Positions 51,470-60,187 of a DNA stretch of 64,000 bases are shown here, piece by piece. The position numbers and the translations under genes were made by a program. How positions within the stretch are numbered: position 1 is the first letter of the stretch; every line of letters starts with the position of its first letter. Location: contig NZ_FNQH01000002.1 of the NCBI RefSeq assembly GCF_900107505.1, forward strand, positions 496,001 through 560,000, in the 5' to 3' direction. This DNA comes from Trichococcus collinsii (GTDB taxonomy: Bacteria; Bacillota; Bacilli; Lactobacillales; Aerococcaceae). The notes beneath the pieces were generated by a model, which saw only the letters and a list, made by a program, of their open reading frames with translations, made no database searches and was not told where the DNA came from.

Positions 51470-52687
51470 TCATTTTCGGTGAAATTGTTTTTTTGCGACC
51501 ACAGCGAAAGTTCCACCTACAACCATAATCGATAACCCCATCGTCAGGTAGGCAATCCGAAAATCCAACAGATCGATGACGCCTCCGATCACCGGAAAAA
51601 GAATGATCATGCAGAGGCTATAGGCCATGCTGTTCGCACTCAAAAGCGTCGCCCGTTCTTCGGAAGGGATCAGTTGGTTAATATAGGCGCTCGCGATCGT
51701 CGGTGACACCGCGGAAAAAATGATCGAAAGTACAAATCCAACAAAAATCAGCAGCTGATTCCCCAAAGCGGAGAGCAGCAACGACAACGAAACAACTACG
51801 GGAAAAACATAGGGAATACGGTTTTTGCGGAGTTTTTGCTCGATGGATGGAGAGAATTTTGCTCCTAATATGCCGAACAAGGCGGCCGCAAACAAATAGA
51901 AACTCGTTGCCTTGCCATTGAAGCCCAGCACTGACAGGTAGTTCTGGAAATAGAAATAATAAGTCGCTGCAAAGCTGTCCAGCAAGGCAAAAAACAGTAT
52001 CCAGCCCCGAAGCTCTTTATGCCGCTTCAGCAACTGCCAAGCATTCCCCAGTATCCGGGTGTATGATTGCCCCACTTTTTTGGATAATCCGACTGTTTCA
52101 TCCGATTGTAAATCTGGTCCCTTTACTGGCTCGACCATGCGGTAAATCAAGAACATATTCAGTAAGCAGAGCACGATATTAACCATATATACAGTTGGAA
52201 AATAAGTATCGGCCAGAATCCCGGCAAGGATCACACCGCTTTGGGCACTGATTTCGATCAGGAAATTGATGTGAGCCAGCTTATCCAGATATCCGCTCTC
52301 CTCGTTCAACCCCTTCATGCTTTCGAAAACCAGCGCTTCATAGGTCCCTGAGTTGAAATTGTAGGAAAGCGCTGAGAACGCGAACGCAATCGCAAAATGT
52401 GAGAAACTCTGACCATAGATCATTCCTATCGAGCTGATGATGGCCATCACTTTCCCGAACAGCAGGATTTTTTTGTAGCCGAAACGGTCCGCCAACGCAC
52501 CTGAAGGCACTTCGAACACAAAACTCGTTATATGGAAGATAGCCTCCAGAAAACCTATTTGCACCAATGTCATACCTTTGAATGAACTCAGATAGAGGAG
52601 CCATAACGAGGTGATGCCAAAATATTGGATGAAGGCATATTTTTTCGCCAGAGAGATATTTTTATGTAATGATTTATGATTGTCCAT
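51470..52687 (-). CDS. MFS exporter, probably drug efflux
   Basis: A 405-residue permease with 12 segments. The A-type motif reads GALADRFGYKKILLFGKV, and SFVFEVPSGALAD is typical of a clade of Gram-positive MFS proteins close to multidrug and macrolide exporters. The substrate cannot be proven from sequence. The start follows AAGGGA. Its leader holds a promoter, an 8-codon ORF and a terminator only 24 bp before the gene, which points to antibiotic-controlled attenuation. Confidence 0.85.
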   Translation of the reverse strand: MDNHKSLHKNISLAKKYAFIQYFGITSLWLLYLSSFKGMTLVQIGFLEAIFHITSFVFEVPSGALADRFGYKKILLFGKVMAIISSIGMIYGQSFSHFAIAFAFSALSYNFNSGTYEALVFESMKGLNEESGYLDKLAHINFLIEISAQSGVILAGILADTYFPTVYMVNIVLCLLNMFLIYRMVEPVKGPDLQSDETVGLSKKVGQSYTRILGNAWQLLKRHKELRGWILFFALLDSFAATYYFYFQNYLSVLGFNGKATSFYLFAAALFGILGAKFSPSIEQKLRKNRIPYVFPVVVSLSLLLSALGNQLLIFVGFVLSIIFSAVSPTIASAYINQLIPSEERATLLSANSMAYSLCMIILFPVIGGVIDLLDFRIAYLTMGLSIMVVGGTFAVVAKKQFHRK

Positions 52688-52710
52688 TTGATAGTCCCTT
52701 CTTTTCTTGC

Positions 52711-52740
52711 AAAAAAAATAGCTATGGGAGGCCCCATAGC
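52711..52740 (-). terminator. Leader terminator (attenuator) before the MFS exporter
   Basis: On the minus strand GCTATGGG-GCCT-CCCATAGC is followed by TATTTTTTTT. It lies within the 5' leader of the MFS gene, downstream of its promoter, so it would stop transcription before the gene unless prevented. A hairpin CTTATC/GATAAG just upstream may be part of an alternative fold. Confidence 0.85.
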
Positions 52741-52858
52741 AGGACTTATCGCTTTAATCAGGATAAGCAGCAAGAAGCGTATTGTTTGAATTTTTTTGAT
52801 TTTTGGGCAGACTTCGCCCCTTGAACTACCACATTGGAAAAAATACCATGCATCAATG

Positions 52859-52885
52859 TCAAAAAAATTCTCAATTTCGCTCTCA
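52859..52885 (-). CDS. Leader peptide MRAKLRIF
   Basis: An 8-codon ORF (ATG at 52885, stop TGA at 52861-52859) with an AGAGGAG site 7 nt upstream, placed about 30 nt after the predicted transcript start. The peptide has the +X+ pattern twice (R-A-K and K-L-R). Macrolides stall ribosomes at such motifs, as in ErmDL with MRLR. About 120 nt separate it from the attenuator hairpin. No homologue can be checked here. Confidence 0.65.
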
Positions 52886-52922
52886 TGACCGCTCTCCTCT
52901 CTTAGTAATCATAACTAGGAAT

Positions 52923-52951
52923 AGTATAACATTCCATCTTTTTAGCCGCAA
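52923..52951 (-). promoter_or_regulatory. Promoter of the MFS leader transcript
   Basis: TTGCGG (52951-52946), 17 bp, TATACT (52928-52923). Confidence 0.7.
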
Positions 52952-52960
52952 TCAATAGGC

Positions 52961-53004
52961 AAAAAGCCCGAAACCGTCTCAATTGCGGACAGTTCCGGGC
53001 TTTT
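52961..53004 (-). terminator. Terminator of the metY transcript
   Basis: On the minus strand AAAAGCCCGGAACTGTC and GACGGTTTCGGGCTTTTT form the stem. It lies 10 bp upstream of the MFS promoter and beyond repeat copy 3. Confidence 0.85.
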
Positions 53005-53094
53005 CGCATGTATGCTCTGATATGTGGATGGTACCTGAACTCTGGCTGGCAACTGCGGTCAGGATGAAAGCCCCGGTATAAGACCGTTCCTCCG

Positions 53095-53225
53095 GTGTGG
53101 CTGCCGCTAATCGGAAGACACCGGATAATTTCGGCTTCAACTCCGACTAAAGTGCGCTCATCGGAGAACACAACTCGAAATGATGCCCGAACTCCGGCGA
53201 ATCCTCCGTTCACCGGAGGAGCCGT
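53095..53225. repeat. Three-hairpin intergenic repeat, copy 3
   Basis: About 130 bp in the same orientation as copies 1 and 2, with units CTCCGGTG...CACCGG, CTCCGACT...ATCGGAG and CTCCGGCG...CACCGGAGG, and the same kind of linkers (AACACAACTCGAAATGATG between units 2 and 3). It sits between the metY stop and its terminator, so it would be transcribed in the metY 3' untranslated region. Confidence 0.8.
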
Positions 53226-53255
53226 GCGGTGCCTATTTTGCCGGAAATATCTGTG

Positions 53256-54536
53256 TTAGATCTGTCCGAAAGCCTGGTCCAGATCGGCGATGATGTCATC
53301 GGCATTTTCGATTCCGATGGAAAGACGGATCATGTCCCCGGAAACGCCTGCAGCAATGAGGTCTTCGTCGCTCAGTTGCGCGTGTGTCGTGCTGGCCGGA
53401 TGGATAACCAAGGATTTCGCATCGGCAACGTTCGCAAGCAACGAGAATAACTCTAACTTGTCAATCCACTCGATACCGGCTTGTTTGCCGCCTTGGATGC
53501 CGAAAGTAAAGATCGATCCGGTGCCTTTAGGGAAGTATTTGTCGGCAAGCGTCTTGTATTTGCTTTCCGGCAGTTCTGGATAATTCACCCAAGACACTTT
53601 CGGGTGATTCGCCAGATAAGCGACAACCTTGCGGGTGTTTTCCACATGGCGTTCAACGCGCAATGACAACGTTTCTATCCCTTGCAGCAACAGGAAGGAA
53701 TCAATTGGTCCGATGCAGGCTCCGGTGTCGCGCAGCAATTGCACGCGGATTTTGGTCGTGAAAGCTCCAGGTCCCAAATCCGTATAGACCAACCCGTTGT
53801 AATGCGCATCCGGCGTCGTGAAGCCAGGGTATCTTCCGCTGGCGGCGAAATCGAATTTACCTGATTCGACGATGACCCCGCCCATAGTTGTGCCATGCCC
53901 GCCCAGGAATTTAGTGGCGGAATGGACCACAACATCGGCGCCGAATTCGAACGGACGGATCAGGTACGGCGTGCCGAAAGTGTTGTCCACGATCAAAATG
54001 ATACCGTGGTTATGCGCGATTTCAGCAACTTTTTCGATATCGATCAGGTTGGTGCTCGGGTTTCCGATTGATTCGATGAAGATGGCTTTCGTCTTTTCCG
54101 TGATGGCAGCTTCGAAGTTAGCTGTATCTTCCGGATCAATGAAAGTTGTTTTGATGCCCAAATTAGGCAAAGTCGCGCTGAAAAGATTATAGGTTCCGCC
54201 ATAAAGCGTGCTGGCAGCGACGATTTCATCGCCCGCATTCGCCACATTCAGGATGGCGTAAGTGATTGCAGCTGAACCTGAAGCGACTGTAACTGCGGAT
54301 GTGCCTCCTTCAAGCGCCGCAACCCGCGCATCCACGACTGCGGTTGTAGGGTTAGTCAAACGGGTGTAGACATTCCCGGCATCCGTCAAAGCGAAGCGGC
54401 CGGCAGCCTGTTCCGCGCTGTCGAACACGAAAGCGGTAGTCTGATAAATCGGTACCGCACGGGCTCCGGTAACGGGGTCCGGCACTTGGCCTGCGTGTAC
54501 TTGCAACGTTTCAAAACTGTAATTTTTCTCTGTCAT
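53256..54536 (-). CDS. metY: O-acetylhomoserine sulfhydrylase
   Basis: A 426-residue PLP enzyme of the Cys/Met metabolism family that makes homocysteine from O-acetylhomoserine and sulfide. The PLP lysine is in [18 protein letters not shown], and [19 protein letters not shown] with THAQLS is typical of MetY. The start follows AAGGGAAAG. Control by a Met T-box fits this role and separates it from cysteine-forming relatives. Confidence 0.94.
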   Translation of the reverse strand: MTEKNYSFETLQVHAGQVPDPVTGARAVPIYQTTAFVFDSAEQAAGRFALTDAGNVYTRLTNPTTAVVDARVAALEGGTSAVTVASGSAAITYAILNVANAGDEIVAASTLYGGTYNLFSATLPNLGIKTTFIDPEDTANFEAAITEKTKAIFIESIGNPSTNLIDIEKVAEIAHNHGIILIVDNTFGTPYLIRPFEFGADVVVHSATKFLGGHGTTMGGVIVESGKFDFAASGRYPGFTTPDAHYNGLVYTDLGPGAFTTKIRVQLLRDTGACIGPIDSFLLLQGIETLSLRVERHVENTRKVVAYLANHPKVSWVNYPELPESKYKTLADKYFPKGTGSIFTFGIQGGKQAGIEWIDKLELFSLLANVADAKSLVIHPASTTHAQLSDEDLIAAGVSGDMIRLSIGIENADDIIADLDQAFGQI

Positions 54537-54647
54537 TTGTCATCTTTCCCTTCTTATTTTCGATATATTCTTTCATAGCAGTTGCTCTTTGGGTCATTGC
54601 CGATTAGCCGAGGTTGCTTCTGTTCATTTTCTGATTTTGCATAAAGC

Positions 54648-54930
54648 AAAAAAGCCCTCGTCCCTATATTCCAACTGATTGAAATACAGGGACGAAAGCT
54701 CTTCGTGTTACCACCCATGTTCGTAGGGACCTCGCGATCCATACCTTAAAAAGTACGCAAGCTTCCGCTTGTTATACTTCTGTGCGCTATCGTGCACAAA
54801 TCGAAGCAACACTATCCGCATTGCTTTGCTCCGAGACCATCTTCTCTTTTTTTCATCATACCCCTTTTCACCTACTGGGGCTCTCTGGAATGACGATCGA
54901 AAGGTACTCTTCTCTTCATCGCTCTTCTAT
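54648..54930 (-). promoter_or_regulatory. T-box riboswitch, methionine specific, of metY
   Basis: On the minus strand: AGAGTACC at the start, AGAGAGCCCC of stem I, the T-box GGTGGTAACACG (54715-54704) and a terminator with GTCCCTGTATT pairing AATATAGGGAC, then GGGCTTTTTT. The specifier is ATG at 54840-54838 in AGATGGTCTCGGAG. Confidence 0.92.
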
Positions 54931-54943
54931 TAAAATTTAATTA

Positions 54944-54972
54944 AATATAACATCTGTTTCTCACCTTGTCAA
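54944..54972 (-). promoter_or_regulatory. Promoter of the metY leader
   Basis: TTGACA (54972-54967), 17 bp, TATATT (54949-54944), near consensus. Confidence 0.88.
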
Positions 54973-55050
54973 ACATTTTTATCGGGATGAGCATATTCGA
55001 TTTGTTTCGTGAGAACATGCTCTATAATTAAAGACAAGAGGTGAGAGAAA

Positions 55051-55383
55051 ATGAAATTGACATTCACAGAAAATGCCATGCAACGACTGGGAAAATTGGG
55101 GATGACCGAGGAACTCTCTTTGTACATGAGCACCATCTACGGCTGCGGAGGACCGGACAGCAGTATGTTCACGATTCGAGCGTACGATACTAAAAATACA
55201 TACTACGACACCGTTTTGGACACCAACTTCGGCGCGGTCAAAGTCACCAGGGACAGCCTGCAGCAACTGGATGAAGACAACATCATCGACTTCAACGACA
55301 ACAGCTTTTCTTTCGTCCTGAAAAGCAATCGCGGCCTGCTGAACCCCAATATGAACTATGAAAACATGAAGTTGAAAGATTGA
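55051..55383 (+). CDS. HesB/IscA-like Fe-S biosynthesis family protein
   Basis: A 110-residue protein with the fold pattern of the Fe-S biosynthesis (HesB-like) family: KLTFTENAMQRLGKL at the start and YGCGGPDSSMFTIR, which holds the only cysteine. True A-type carriers have three conserved cysteines, so cluster transfer is doubtful. It resembles YneR-type proteins of unknown role. The start follows AGAGGTGAGAG, and TATAAT lies at 55022-55027. Confidence 0.75.
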   Translation: MKLTFTENAMQRLGKLGMTEELSLYMSTIYGCGGPDSSMFTIRAYDTKNTYYDTVLDTNFGAVKVTRDSLQQLDEDNIIDFNDNSFSFVLKSNRGLLNPNMNYENMKLKD

Positions 55384-55423
55384 GAAAAGCGGCAATAGAT
55401 TAAGTGTTCCCTTCTTATGACAG

Positions 55424-55462
55424 AATTTCCCGGCGAAGCGTGATTTCGCCGGGAATTTTTTT
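55424..55462 (+). terminator. Terminator of the HesB-like gene
   Basis: AATTTCCCGGCGAA and TTTCGCCGGGAATTTTTTT form a 13-bp stem. Confidence 0.9.
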
Positions 55463-55477
55463 GAATAAATTAAATCC

Positions 55478-55509
55478 AAAAAAACTGCCCCCATATTACG
55501 GGGAGCAGT
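55478..55509 (-). terminator. Terminator of the creatininase-GPH unit
   Basis: On the minus strand ACTGCTCCCC and GGGGGCAGT, followed by seven T, shortly after the stop codon at 55522. Confidence 0.82.
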
Positions 55510-55521
55510 CGGTGAACTTGT

Positions 55522-56376
55522 TTAAATGTTTTTGTGTCGATTGTAGGCAGCTGGCACGTGTGGGTAACGCTCGTAAACCTCTTCAAGATAATCTTCTTGG
55601 ATCGCCATTTCCTTGAGTAAAGTTGGAAAATCAATTGTATCCACCATCTTATCGAGTAGTACCAGTCCCTCTTCTGCCATGCGGTCTCGCGTTTCAATAT
55701 CAGGTATGGCAGAAGTTGCCATATGGTCTGAATGTTCCTTGAAATAATAACCTGTTGCTCCAGATTGAAAGGCTTGGGCACTCAGGTTACCGAAAACCGA
55801 TGGTGTCTGGGTAACCGGCTCTGCATATTCAGAAGTCAACAATATATCATCCAAACGATTACGCAACTTGTAAGCTCCAAGAATCATCTTATCCAAATTA
55901 AGCATCATCTCTTTCGGATTTGAAAAGACGCCGGATTTCTGTGCTGTTATCATGCCATCAATATAGAGAATAGCTACCCCTGTCTCATCAAAGAAATCAC
56001 GTACAACCGGATTGATTGAGATATGGGCTGGGCCGTGCAGGCTGATATAGATCTGCTTTTTGAAGCCTGATCGCAATAAGGACTGTGCAAGACCATGCAG
56101 CATATCGGCACTTTCCCTGACGGTCAATTGGATGGTTCCCTTTCCTGAGGCGGTTGCCCCTGAATAAATATAAGGCACATGCGGAAGGACAAGGGAGTTT
56201 GTCCTTTCTGCCATCAATAAGGCCATCCCCTCAGCCAAGATGGTTTCGCAATCCAAGGGCAGCCCCCCGTGGAGTTCGGTTGGACCAAAAGGCACGATGA
56301 TGACATCGTTCTCCTTTAAGTAAGCCTCCACTTCATCATTGATTAAAACATTTAATAAGTGACTTCTTAATCTCAT
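55522..56376 (-). CDS. Creatininase-family hydrolase, diverged metal site
   Basis: A 284-residue protein of the creatinine amidohydrolase fold. Glu34 and His36 in FGPTELHGGLPLD match the first metal motif (ExHG), with a one-residue deletion after it; His114 in ISLHGPAHI matches the NGHG motif. The last motif, normally GExETS, reads KEHSDHMATS, so the second metal site may differ. Family members open cyclic amides or act in cofactor synthesis. It starts 12 bp after the GPH symporter gene, so the two are co-expressed and the substrate is probably imported by it (inference). Confidence 0.75.
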   Translation of the reverse strand: MRLRSHLLNVLINDEVEAYLKENDVIIVPFGPTELHGGLPLDCETILAEGMALLMAERTNSLVLPHVPYIYSGATASGKGTIQLTVRESADMLHGLAQSLLRSGFKKQIYISLHGPAHISINPVVRDFFDETGVAILYIDGMITAQKSGVFSNPKEMMLNLDKMILGAYKLRNRLDDILLTSEYAEPVTQTPSVFGNLSAQAFQSGATGYYFKEHSDHMATSAIPDIETRDRMAEEGLVLLDKMVDTIDFPTLLKEMAIQEDYLEEVYERYPHVPAAYNRHKNI

Positions 56377-56388
56377 GAGCGTACCTCT

Positions 56389-57864
56389 CTATTGTACTTC
56401 TGGTTCATCATGTTTCTTAGCAAATTCATCAAGTCTTGCTTGACGAGCTGTTGTCATTTCCATACGTGTTTCATCGGTAATATTCCAAATAAATTTGAAT
56501 GAAGCCCATGATAATAACGCACAAATTGCTGGGCCAATAAGATTCAATAGTACTAGCCCTTCAACCGTTTCAGCTGATTGTGCTTGTCCAGTTTGAGCGG
56601 CCTGTTGGCTATAACCAATCCAGCCAATCATCAAGACAACAAGTGATTGAGCTAGCATTTGCCCGACACGTCTTGTCAGTGAGAAGTTACCATAGATTGA
56701 ACCTTCTGAACGTTTTCCTGTGATGTATTCGTTGTAGTCAATAGATTCTGAAACAAGACCCCATTGAAGTTGAACGGACATCATCATAAAGGCAATCCCT
56801 AAGCTGGCAAAAATCATGTAGAAGAAAGGTGGTAAGTCACCCACTAATTTCCAAACGTATAGACCCACAAAGATAACGGTACTCAGCAATAAATAAGTAC
56901 GGATTACCTTAACAGTTGACCCAATTAACGTTACCAATTTCGGAGCGATAAGCAACAGCACTACTGGTAAACCCATACCGATTGCAGAAGCGGATGCCAT
57001 CAAGCCCAGATCACCAAATACATCACCGTAAATGTAAGGAAGCGTTGCATTGAATAGGTTTTGACCAAATACAATTACAATTGAGTGCAGACAAAGCGAC
57101 AAGAAAGCTTTATTTTTGGCTAATGTAATAAAAATATCTGTGACTTTCGTCGGTTCTGTTTGTTCCTCTGCGGCAAGTTTTGCTGCAACATTCCGTTCCT
57201 CAGTTCCCCAATAGTGGAAGAAGATAAGTAACCCACCTAATACAGCTGCGAAGATACCTGCAACCATATAACCTGTTGTATTTTCACCTAAACGCGCAAG
57301 AATCACCGGTATAGCCATTGAACCGATCAGACCACCGAGCGTTGATCCCATACCACGAGCTGAAGATAAAGTAGTTCTCTCTTTATCATTTAAGGCCATA
57401 ACCCCAAGAACTGATCCCATGGCAATATTCATCATAGTGTAACCTAACTCGTAAATAATTTTTAATAGAAAAATAGCTACCAAACGCATGGTTCCTTCAA
57501 ACATTGATGGTACAGAGAAGAATGCAATAAGACCAACAACAATTAAAGGTATAGAGCGTAACATCCAAGGACGGAACTTATCTTTTTTGCCATGTGCCTT
57601 AGAGAAAGACTTATCCATAAAAGTACCCATCATTGGGTCGTTGACCATATCCCAAATATTCCAAACGAGCAACAGTACAGATAGCGTCGCAAATGATACT
57701 CCCAATATATTTGTAATATATCGGTTCATAAACGTTCCGATTAACACAAGGGTAACAACCCCACCAGCATCTCCGGCACCATAACCTAATCTATGCTTCA
57801 GGCTTAACTTACTTTTCATATCGTTTGCTGAATTTTGCTGCTTGACAACTTTTTCTTCTGCCAT
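56389..57864 (-). CDS. GPH family sugar:cation symporter, copy 1
   Basis: A 491-residue member of the glycoside-pentoside-hexuronide (MelB-like) family, with 12 membrane segments. The Asp-rich cation site lies in LLLVWNIWDMVNDPMMGTFM, and the cytoplasmic loop KFRPWMLRSIPLIVVG follows. It ends in a charged tail. The DNA is visibly more A/T-rich than the neighbouring genes. The start follows AGAGGAAAA. It shares a transcript with the creatininase-family gene. Confidence 0.88.
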   Translation of the reverse strand: MAEEKVVKQQNSANDMKSKLSLKHRLGYGAGDAGGVVTLVLIGTFMNRYITNILGVSFATLSVLLLVWNIWDMVNDPMMGTFMDKSFSKAHGKKDKFRPWMLRSIPLIVVGLIAFFSVPSMFEGTMRLVAIFLLKIIYELGYTMMNIAMGSVLGVMALNDKERTTLSSARGMGSTLGGLIGSMAIPVILARLGENTTGYMVAGIFAAVLGGLLIFFHYWGTEERNVAAKLAAEEQTEPTKVTDIFITLAKNKAFLSLCLHSIVIVFGQNLFNATLPYIYGDVFGDLGLMASASAIGMGLPVVLLLIAPKLVTLIGSTVKVIRTYLLLSTVIFVGLYVWKLVGDLPPFFYMIFASLGIAFMMMSVQLQWGLVSESIDYNEYITGKRSEGSIYGNFSLTRRVGQMLAQSLVVLMIGWIGYSQQAAQTGQAQSAETVEGLVLLNLIGPAICALLSWASFKFIWNITDETRMEMTTARQARLDEFAKKHDEPEVQ

Positions 57865-57903
57865 AAGATTTTCCTCTTTTCTCTATAATAATTGGTGAAC
57901 TAT

Positions 57904-57933
57904 TTTATATTTAGCTGAATTTAGATTTTTCAA
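57904..57933 (-). promoter_or_regulatory. Probable promoter of GPH copy 1
   Basis: TTGAAA (57933-57928), 18 bp, TATAAA (57909-57904). Confidence 0.5.
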
Positions 57934-57965
57934 ATCAGCTAATTCTCCCACCAGAATTATGGTAT

Positions 57966-58040
57966 TAAAAAAGAGAAGATGACCCCGATAGTTTATCGTC
58001 ATCATCTTCTCGGGCTACATGATAGAGTTATTTTTGGTAT
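57966..58040 (-). repeat. Terminator-like hairpin repeat, copy A
   Basis: AGAAGATGACCCCGAT-AGTTT-ATCG and CATCATCTTCT form a stem, followed by GGGCTACATGATAGAG. It matches 59980-60058 at roughly three of four bases, including the flanking GGCTRCATGATRSAG part. It lies just after the GPH copy 2 gene and would end its transcript. Confidence 0.65.
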
Positions 58041-58115
58041 TTAGTTTAGGCTGACTATCTACGAAATCGCTAACATTATTATTTTCACTCTGCTCAAAAA
58101 TGAAAAGTCGTAGCT

Positions 58116-59633
58116 TTAGTCATTCATTGCAGGGATTGTATTAGGGATCGCTTGAGGCATTTCTGCATCATCATCACTTGGGTCAGATTGTTTCATTACT
58201 GCAATTTTAATTTGAATGCTTTCCATTGTTTCTTTATTCAATGGGTAGAATTTCATAAACGCTAGCGCAATCAGTGTACCGGCTAAAGGTAAAGCTGCAA
58301 GCAATACAATACCCGCCATACGCAATTGTGGCGAAAGTGGCGTGTCAGCCGTTGGAAATACTTTTGCAAAACCTACAGCAGCTAAGACCCAACCAATCGA
58401 CATTGGCGCGAACGATGATGCGACTGAGTCGGTCAATGAGAACATGGTGCTCAACATTCCGGAAACATAACGTCCGGAAACACTTGTTTCGTAGTCGGAG
58501 ACATCCGCTGCCATCGTCAAGGCTAAGCCTGTTGGTGTGGATGTAAATCCTTTCGCGCAAGCAAAAATGATTACGAAGGCAACTGTCCATAAGGATGGGT
58601 TAGAGAAGCTCAAATCACCTGGGTTCGCAAAGAAAAGCAAGCCGCCTAATAGGATTAATGAAATAACGCCACCTTGCAAATAACGAACATAAGAGTACCG
58701 CAAGCCTCTTTTTTGAGCAATGGTTGCTGCAAAAGTAGTGAACATAAGGTTAGGCAAAATCAGTACTAAAGAGATCGTTCCGGATAGACCGAAGTTACCA
58801 AAGATGATACCGAACAGGATCATCAATACAATTTGGTCACCGAACATTGCTGAATTGAACTTCACAAAAGCTGCTGCCATGGTTAACATTTGCAAAGGTT
58901 TGTTACCTTTGACAATTTCCCAATAATCTTTAAATGATGTTTTAGTCGTTTTTTCACCAATACCAAAGTATTGTTTGTTGTCTTTTTCCGCAATACCGAT
59001 AACTGCCAAAATTCCGAGGATAGCTGAGATGACCATAACTCCTGGGATAAACACTTTGAAGAATTCCGGAGTAAAACCGCCATATTTTGGCACCAAGAAG
59101 TTTGCTACAACAATTTGACCACCAGTAAACAATAAAGTCGTTACCCAACCATCAACAATATTGAAGATGGGACGTTGTTTTGGATCGCTTGTCAATGCTG
59201 CTTGACCGGCTTTTGTAACCGTCGCTTGCAAGGAATAACCGATTTTATGCACGACTAACGAAAGTAAGAAAATTGGAATTTTCATTCCATCACCTAGGCC
59301 ATGAATATTAAATAATATCAAGAATGAAAGTACAGTAATAATGTTACCTAGAACCATGATGGGACGATATTTGCCGAATTTAGTGTCTGTCTTATCGATC
59401 AAAACCCCGATAGCAGGGTCAATGACCCCATCAAAGATACGGATATACCCCATAATTTGGCTTACGAATAGTGCAGCTAAACCAACAAGGCCCGTCGAAT
59501 AATAGGTGACAAAACCAAAAGCAAACATATAAATATTTGTTGATGAGTTATTCAAAGTGAATAACACGATCTGCCATAGTTTGGCGCGATTGAGTTTCGT
59601 TTCCCCTTGAACCATTGAATCATTTTTTGACAT
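58116..59633 (-). CDS. GPH family sugar:cation symporter, copy 2
   Basis: A 505-residue MelB-like symporter from the ATG at 59633, after GGAGGGG; an ATG five codons upstream overlaps that site. The family site reads IRIFDGVIDPAIGVLIDKTD, and the loop KFGKYRPIMVLGN follows. It is only distantly like copy 1, so the pair is not a recent duplicate. Its promoter carries a LacI-type operator and an upstream cre site, so it should respond to a sugar inducer and to CcpA. No glycosidase lies in the unit. Confidence 0.88.
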   Translation of the reverse strand: MSKNDSMVQGETKLNRAKLWQIVLFTLNNSSTNIYMFAFGFVTYYSTGLVGLAALFVSQIMGYIRIFDGVIDPAIGVLIDKTDTKFGKYRPIMVLGNIITVLSFLILFNIHGLGDGMKIPIFLLSLVVHKIGYSLQATVTKAGQAALTSDPKQRPIFNIVDGWVTTLLFTGGQIVVANFLVPKYGGFTPEFFKVFIPGVMVISAILGILAVIGIAEKDNKQYFGIGEKTTKTSFKDYWEIVKGNKPLQMLTMAAAFVKFNSAMFGDQIVLMILFGIIFGNFGLSGTISLVLILPNLMFTTFAATIAQKRGLRYSYVRYLQGGVISLILLGGLLFFANPGDLSFSNPSLWTVAFVIIFACAKGFTSTPTGLALTMAADVSDYETSVSGRYVSGMLSTMFSLTDSVASSFAPMSIGWVLAAVGFAKVFPTADTPLSPQLRMAGIVLLAALPLAGTLIALAFMKFYPLNKETMESIQIKIAVMKQSDPSDDDAEMPQAIPNTIPAMND

Positions 59634-59761
59634 AAAAATCCCCTCCATATCATGAAATTCAGCGCTTACAATTCAACAATCTTTATCACATTATGAAACT
59701 ATGTTGCGTTTAAAAGTGTCCGAAACGTGATTGATAAAACTGAGTTGTAATAACTAAGGAA

Positions 59762-59824
59762 ATAATACCATCGCTGGTAACCGGTTACAACTTTTTTATT
59801 GTTAATAATTTGTGAACGCTATCA
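59762..59824 (-). promoter_or_regulatory. Promoter with LacI-type operator and upstream cre site
   Basis: TTGTAA (59790-59785), 17 bp, TATTAT (59767-59762). TGGTAACCGGTTACAA (59775-59790) is a palindrome of the LacI/GalR operator type that covers the -35 and spacer. TGTGAACGCTATCA (59811-59824) matches the cre consensus at all positions and lies about 20 bp upstream of the -35. Confidence 0.82.
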
Positions 59825-59839
59825 TCCTCACTTAGATAA

Positions 59840-59930
59840 GTGTGCTACGATGGCATCCTCTAAAGGTTTAGGTCCTTCTTGGGGAGGATCTGATTTCCAA
59901 ACGGGAACTCTTCGATGAGTTTTTTTATAA
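59840..59930 (+). ncRNA. Candidate small RNA ending in a terminator
   Basis: On the plus strand AGGTCCTTC-TTGG-GGAGGATCT can fold with two G-U pairs, followed by GGAACTC-TTCGAT-GAGTT and a run of T (to about 59927). No open frame fits and no gene upstream on this strand needs a terminator. A promoter is not clear, so this is only a candidate. Confidence 0.35.
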
Positions 59931-59979
59931 TCGGTATTGACAAATCAGTTTTCACGACTATTTTTGGGGAAATGGGCAA

Positions 59980-60058
59980 AAAAATAAAGAAGATGATCCC
60001 GATTGCGTATCGGGATCATCTTCTTTAGGCTGCATGATGCAGTTTTATTCTAATACTA
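59980..60058 (-). repeat. Terminator-like hairpin repeat, copy B
   Basis: AAGAAGATGATCCCGAT-TGCGT-ATCGGGATCATCTTCTTT is a near-perfect stem, followed by AGGCTGCATGATGCAG. It resembles copy A at 57966. It lies after the ABC exporter genes and would end that transcript. The rest of 59931-60187 shows nothing else. Confidence 0.7.
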
Positions 60059-60187
60059 AGAAAACTTTTTTGGAATCAAAAGTGTATCACCGTAGGTGTT
60101 TCATAGGATTTCAAAATTTTTCATGCATCCAATAATGATGGCTAGCTTTACGGGTAAGCCCTGAAAGAACCCGTTACGCTTTTCTTG

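Noticed and set aside
52902-53213. Minus-strand open frame of 103 codons over repeat copy 3
   Set aside because: It comes from the hairpin repeat; similar frames in copies 1 and 2 are not conserved as protein.
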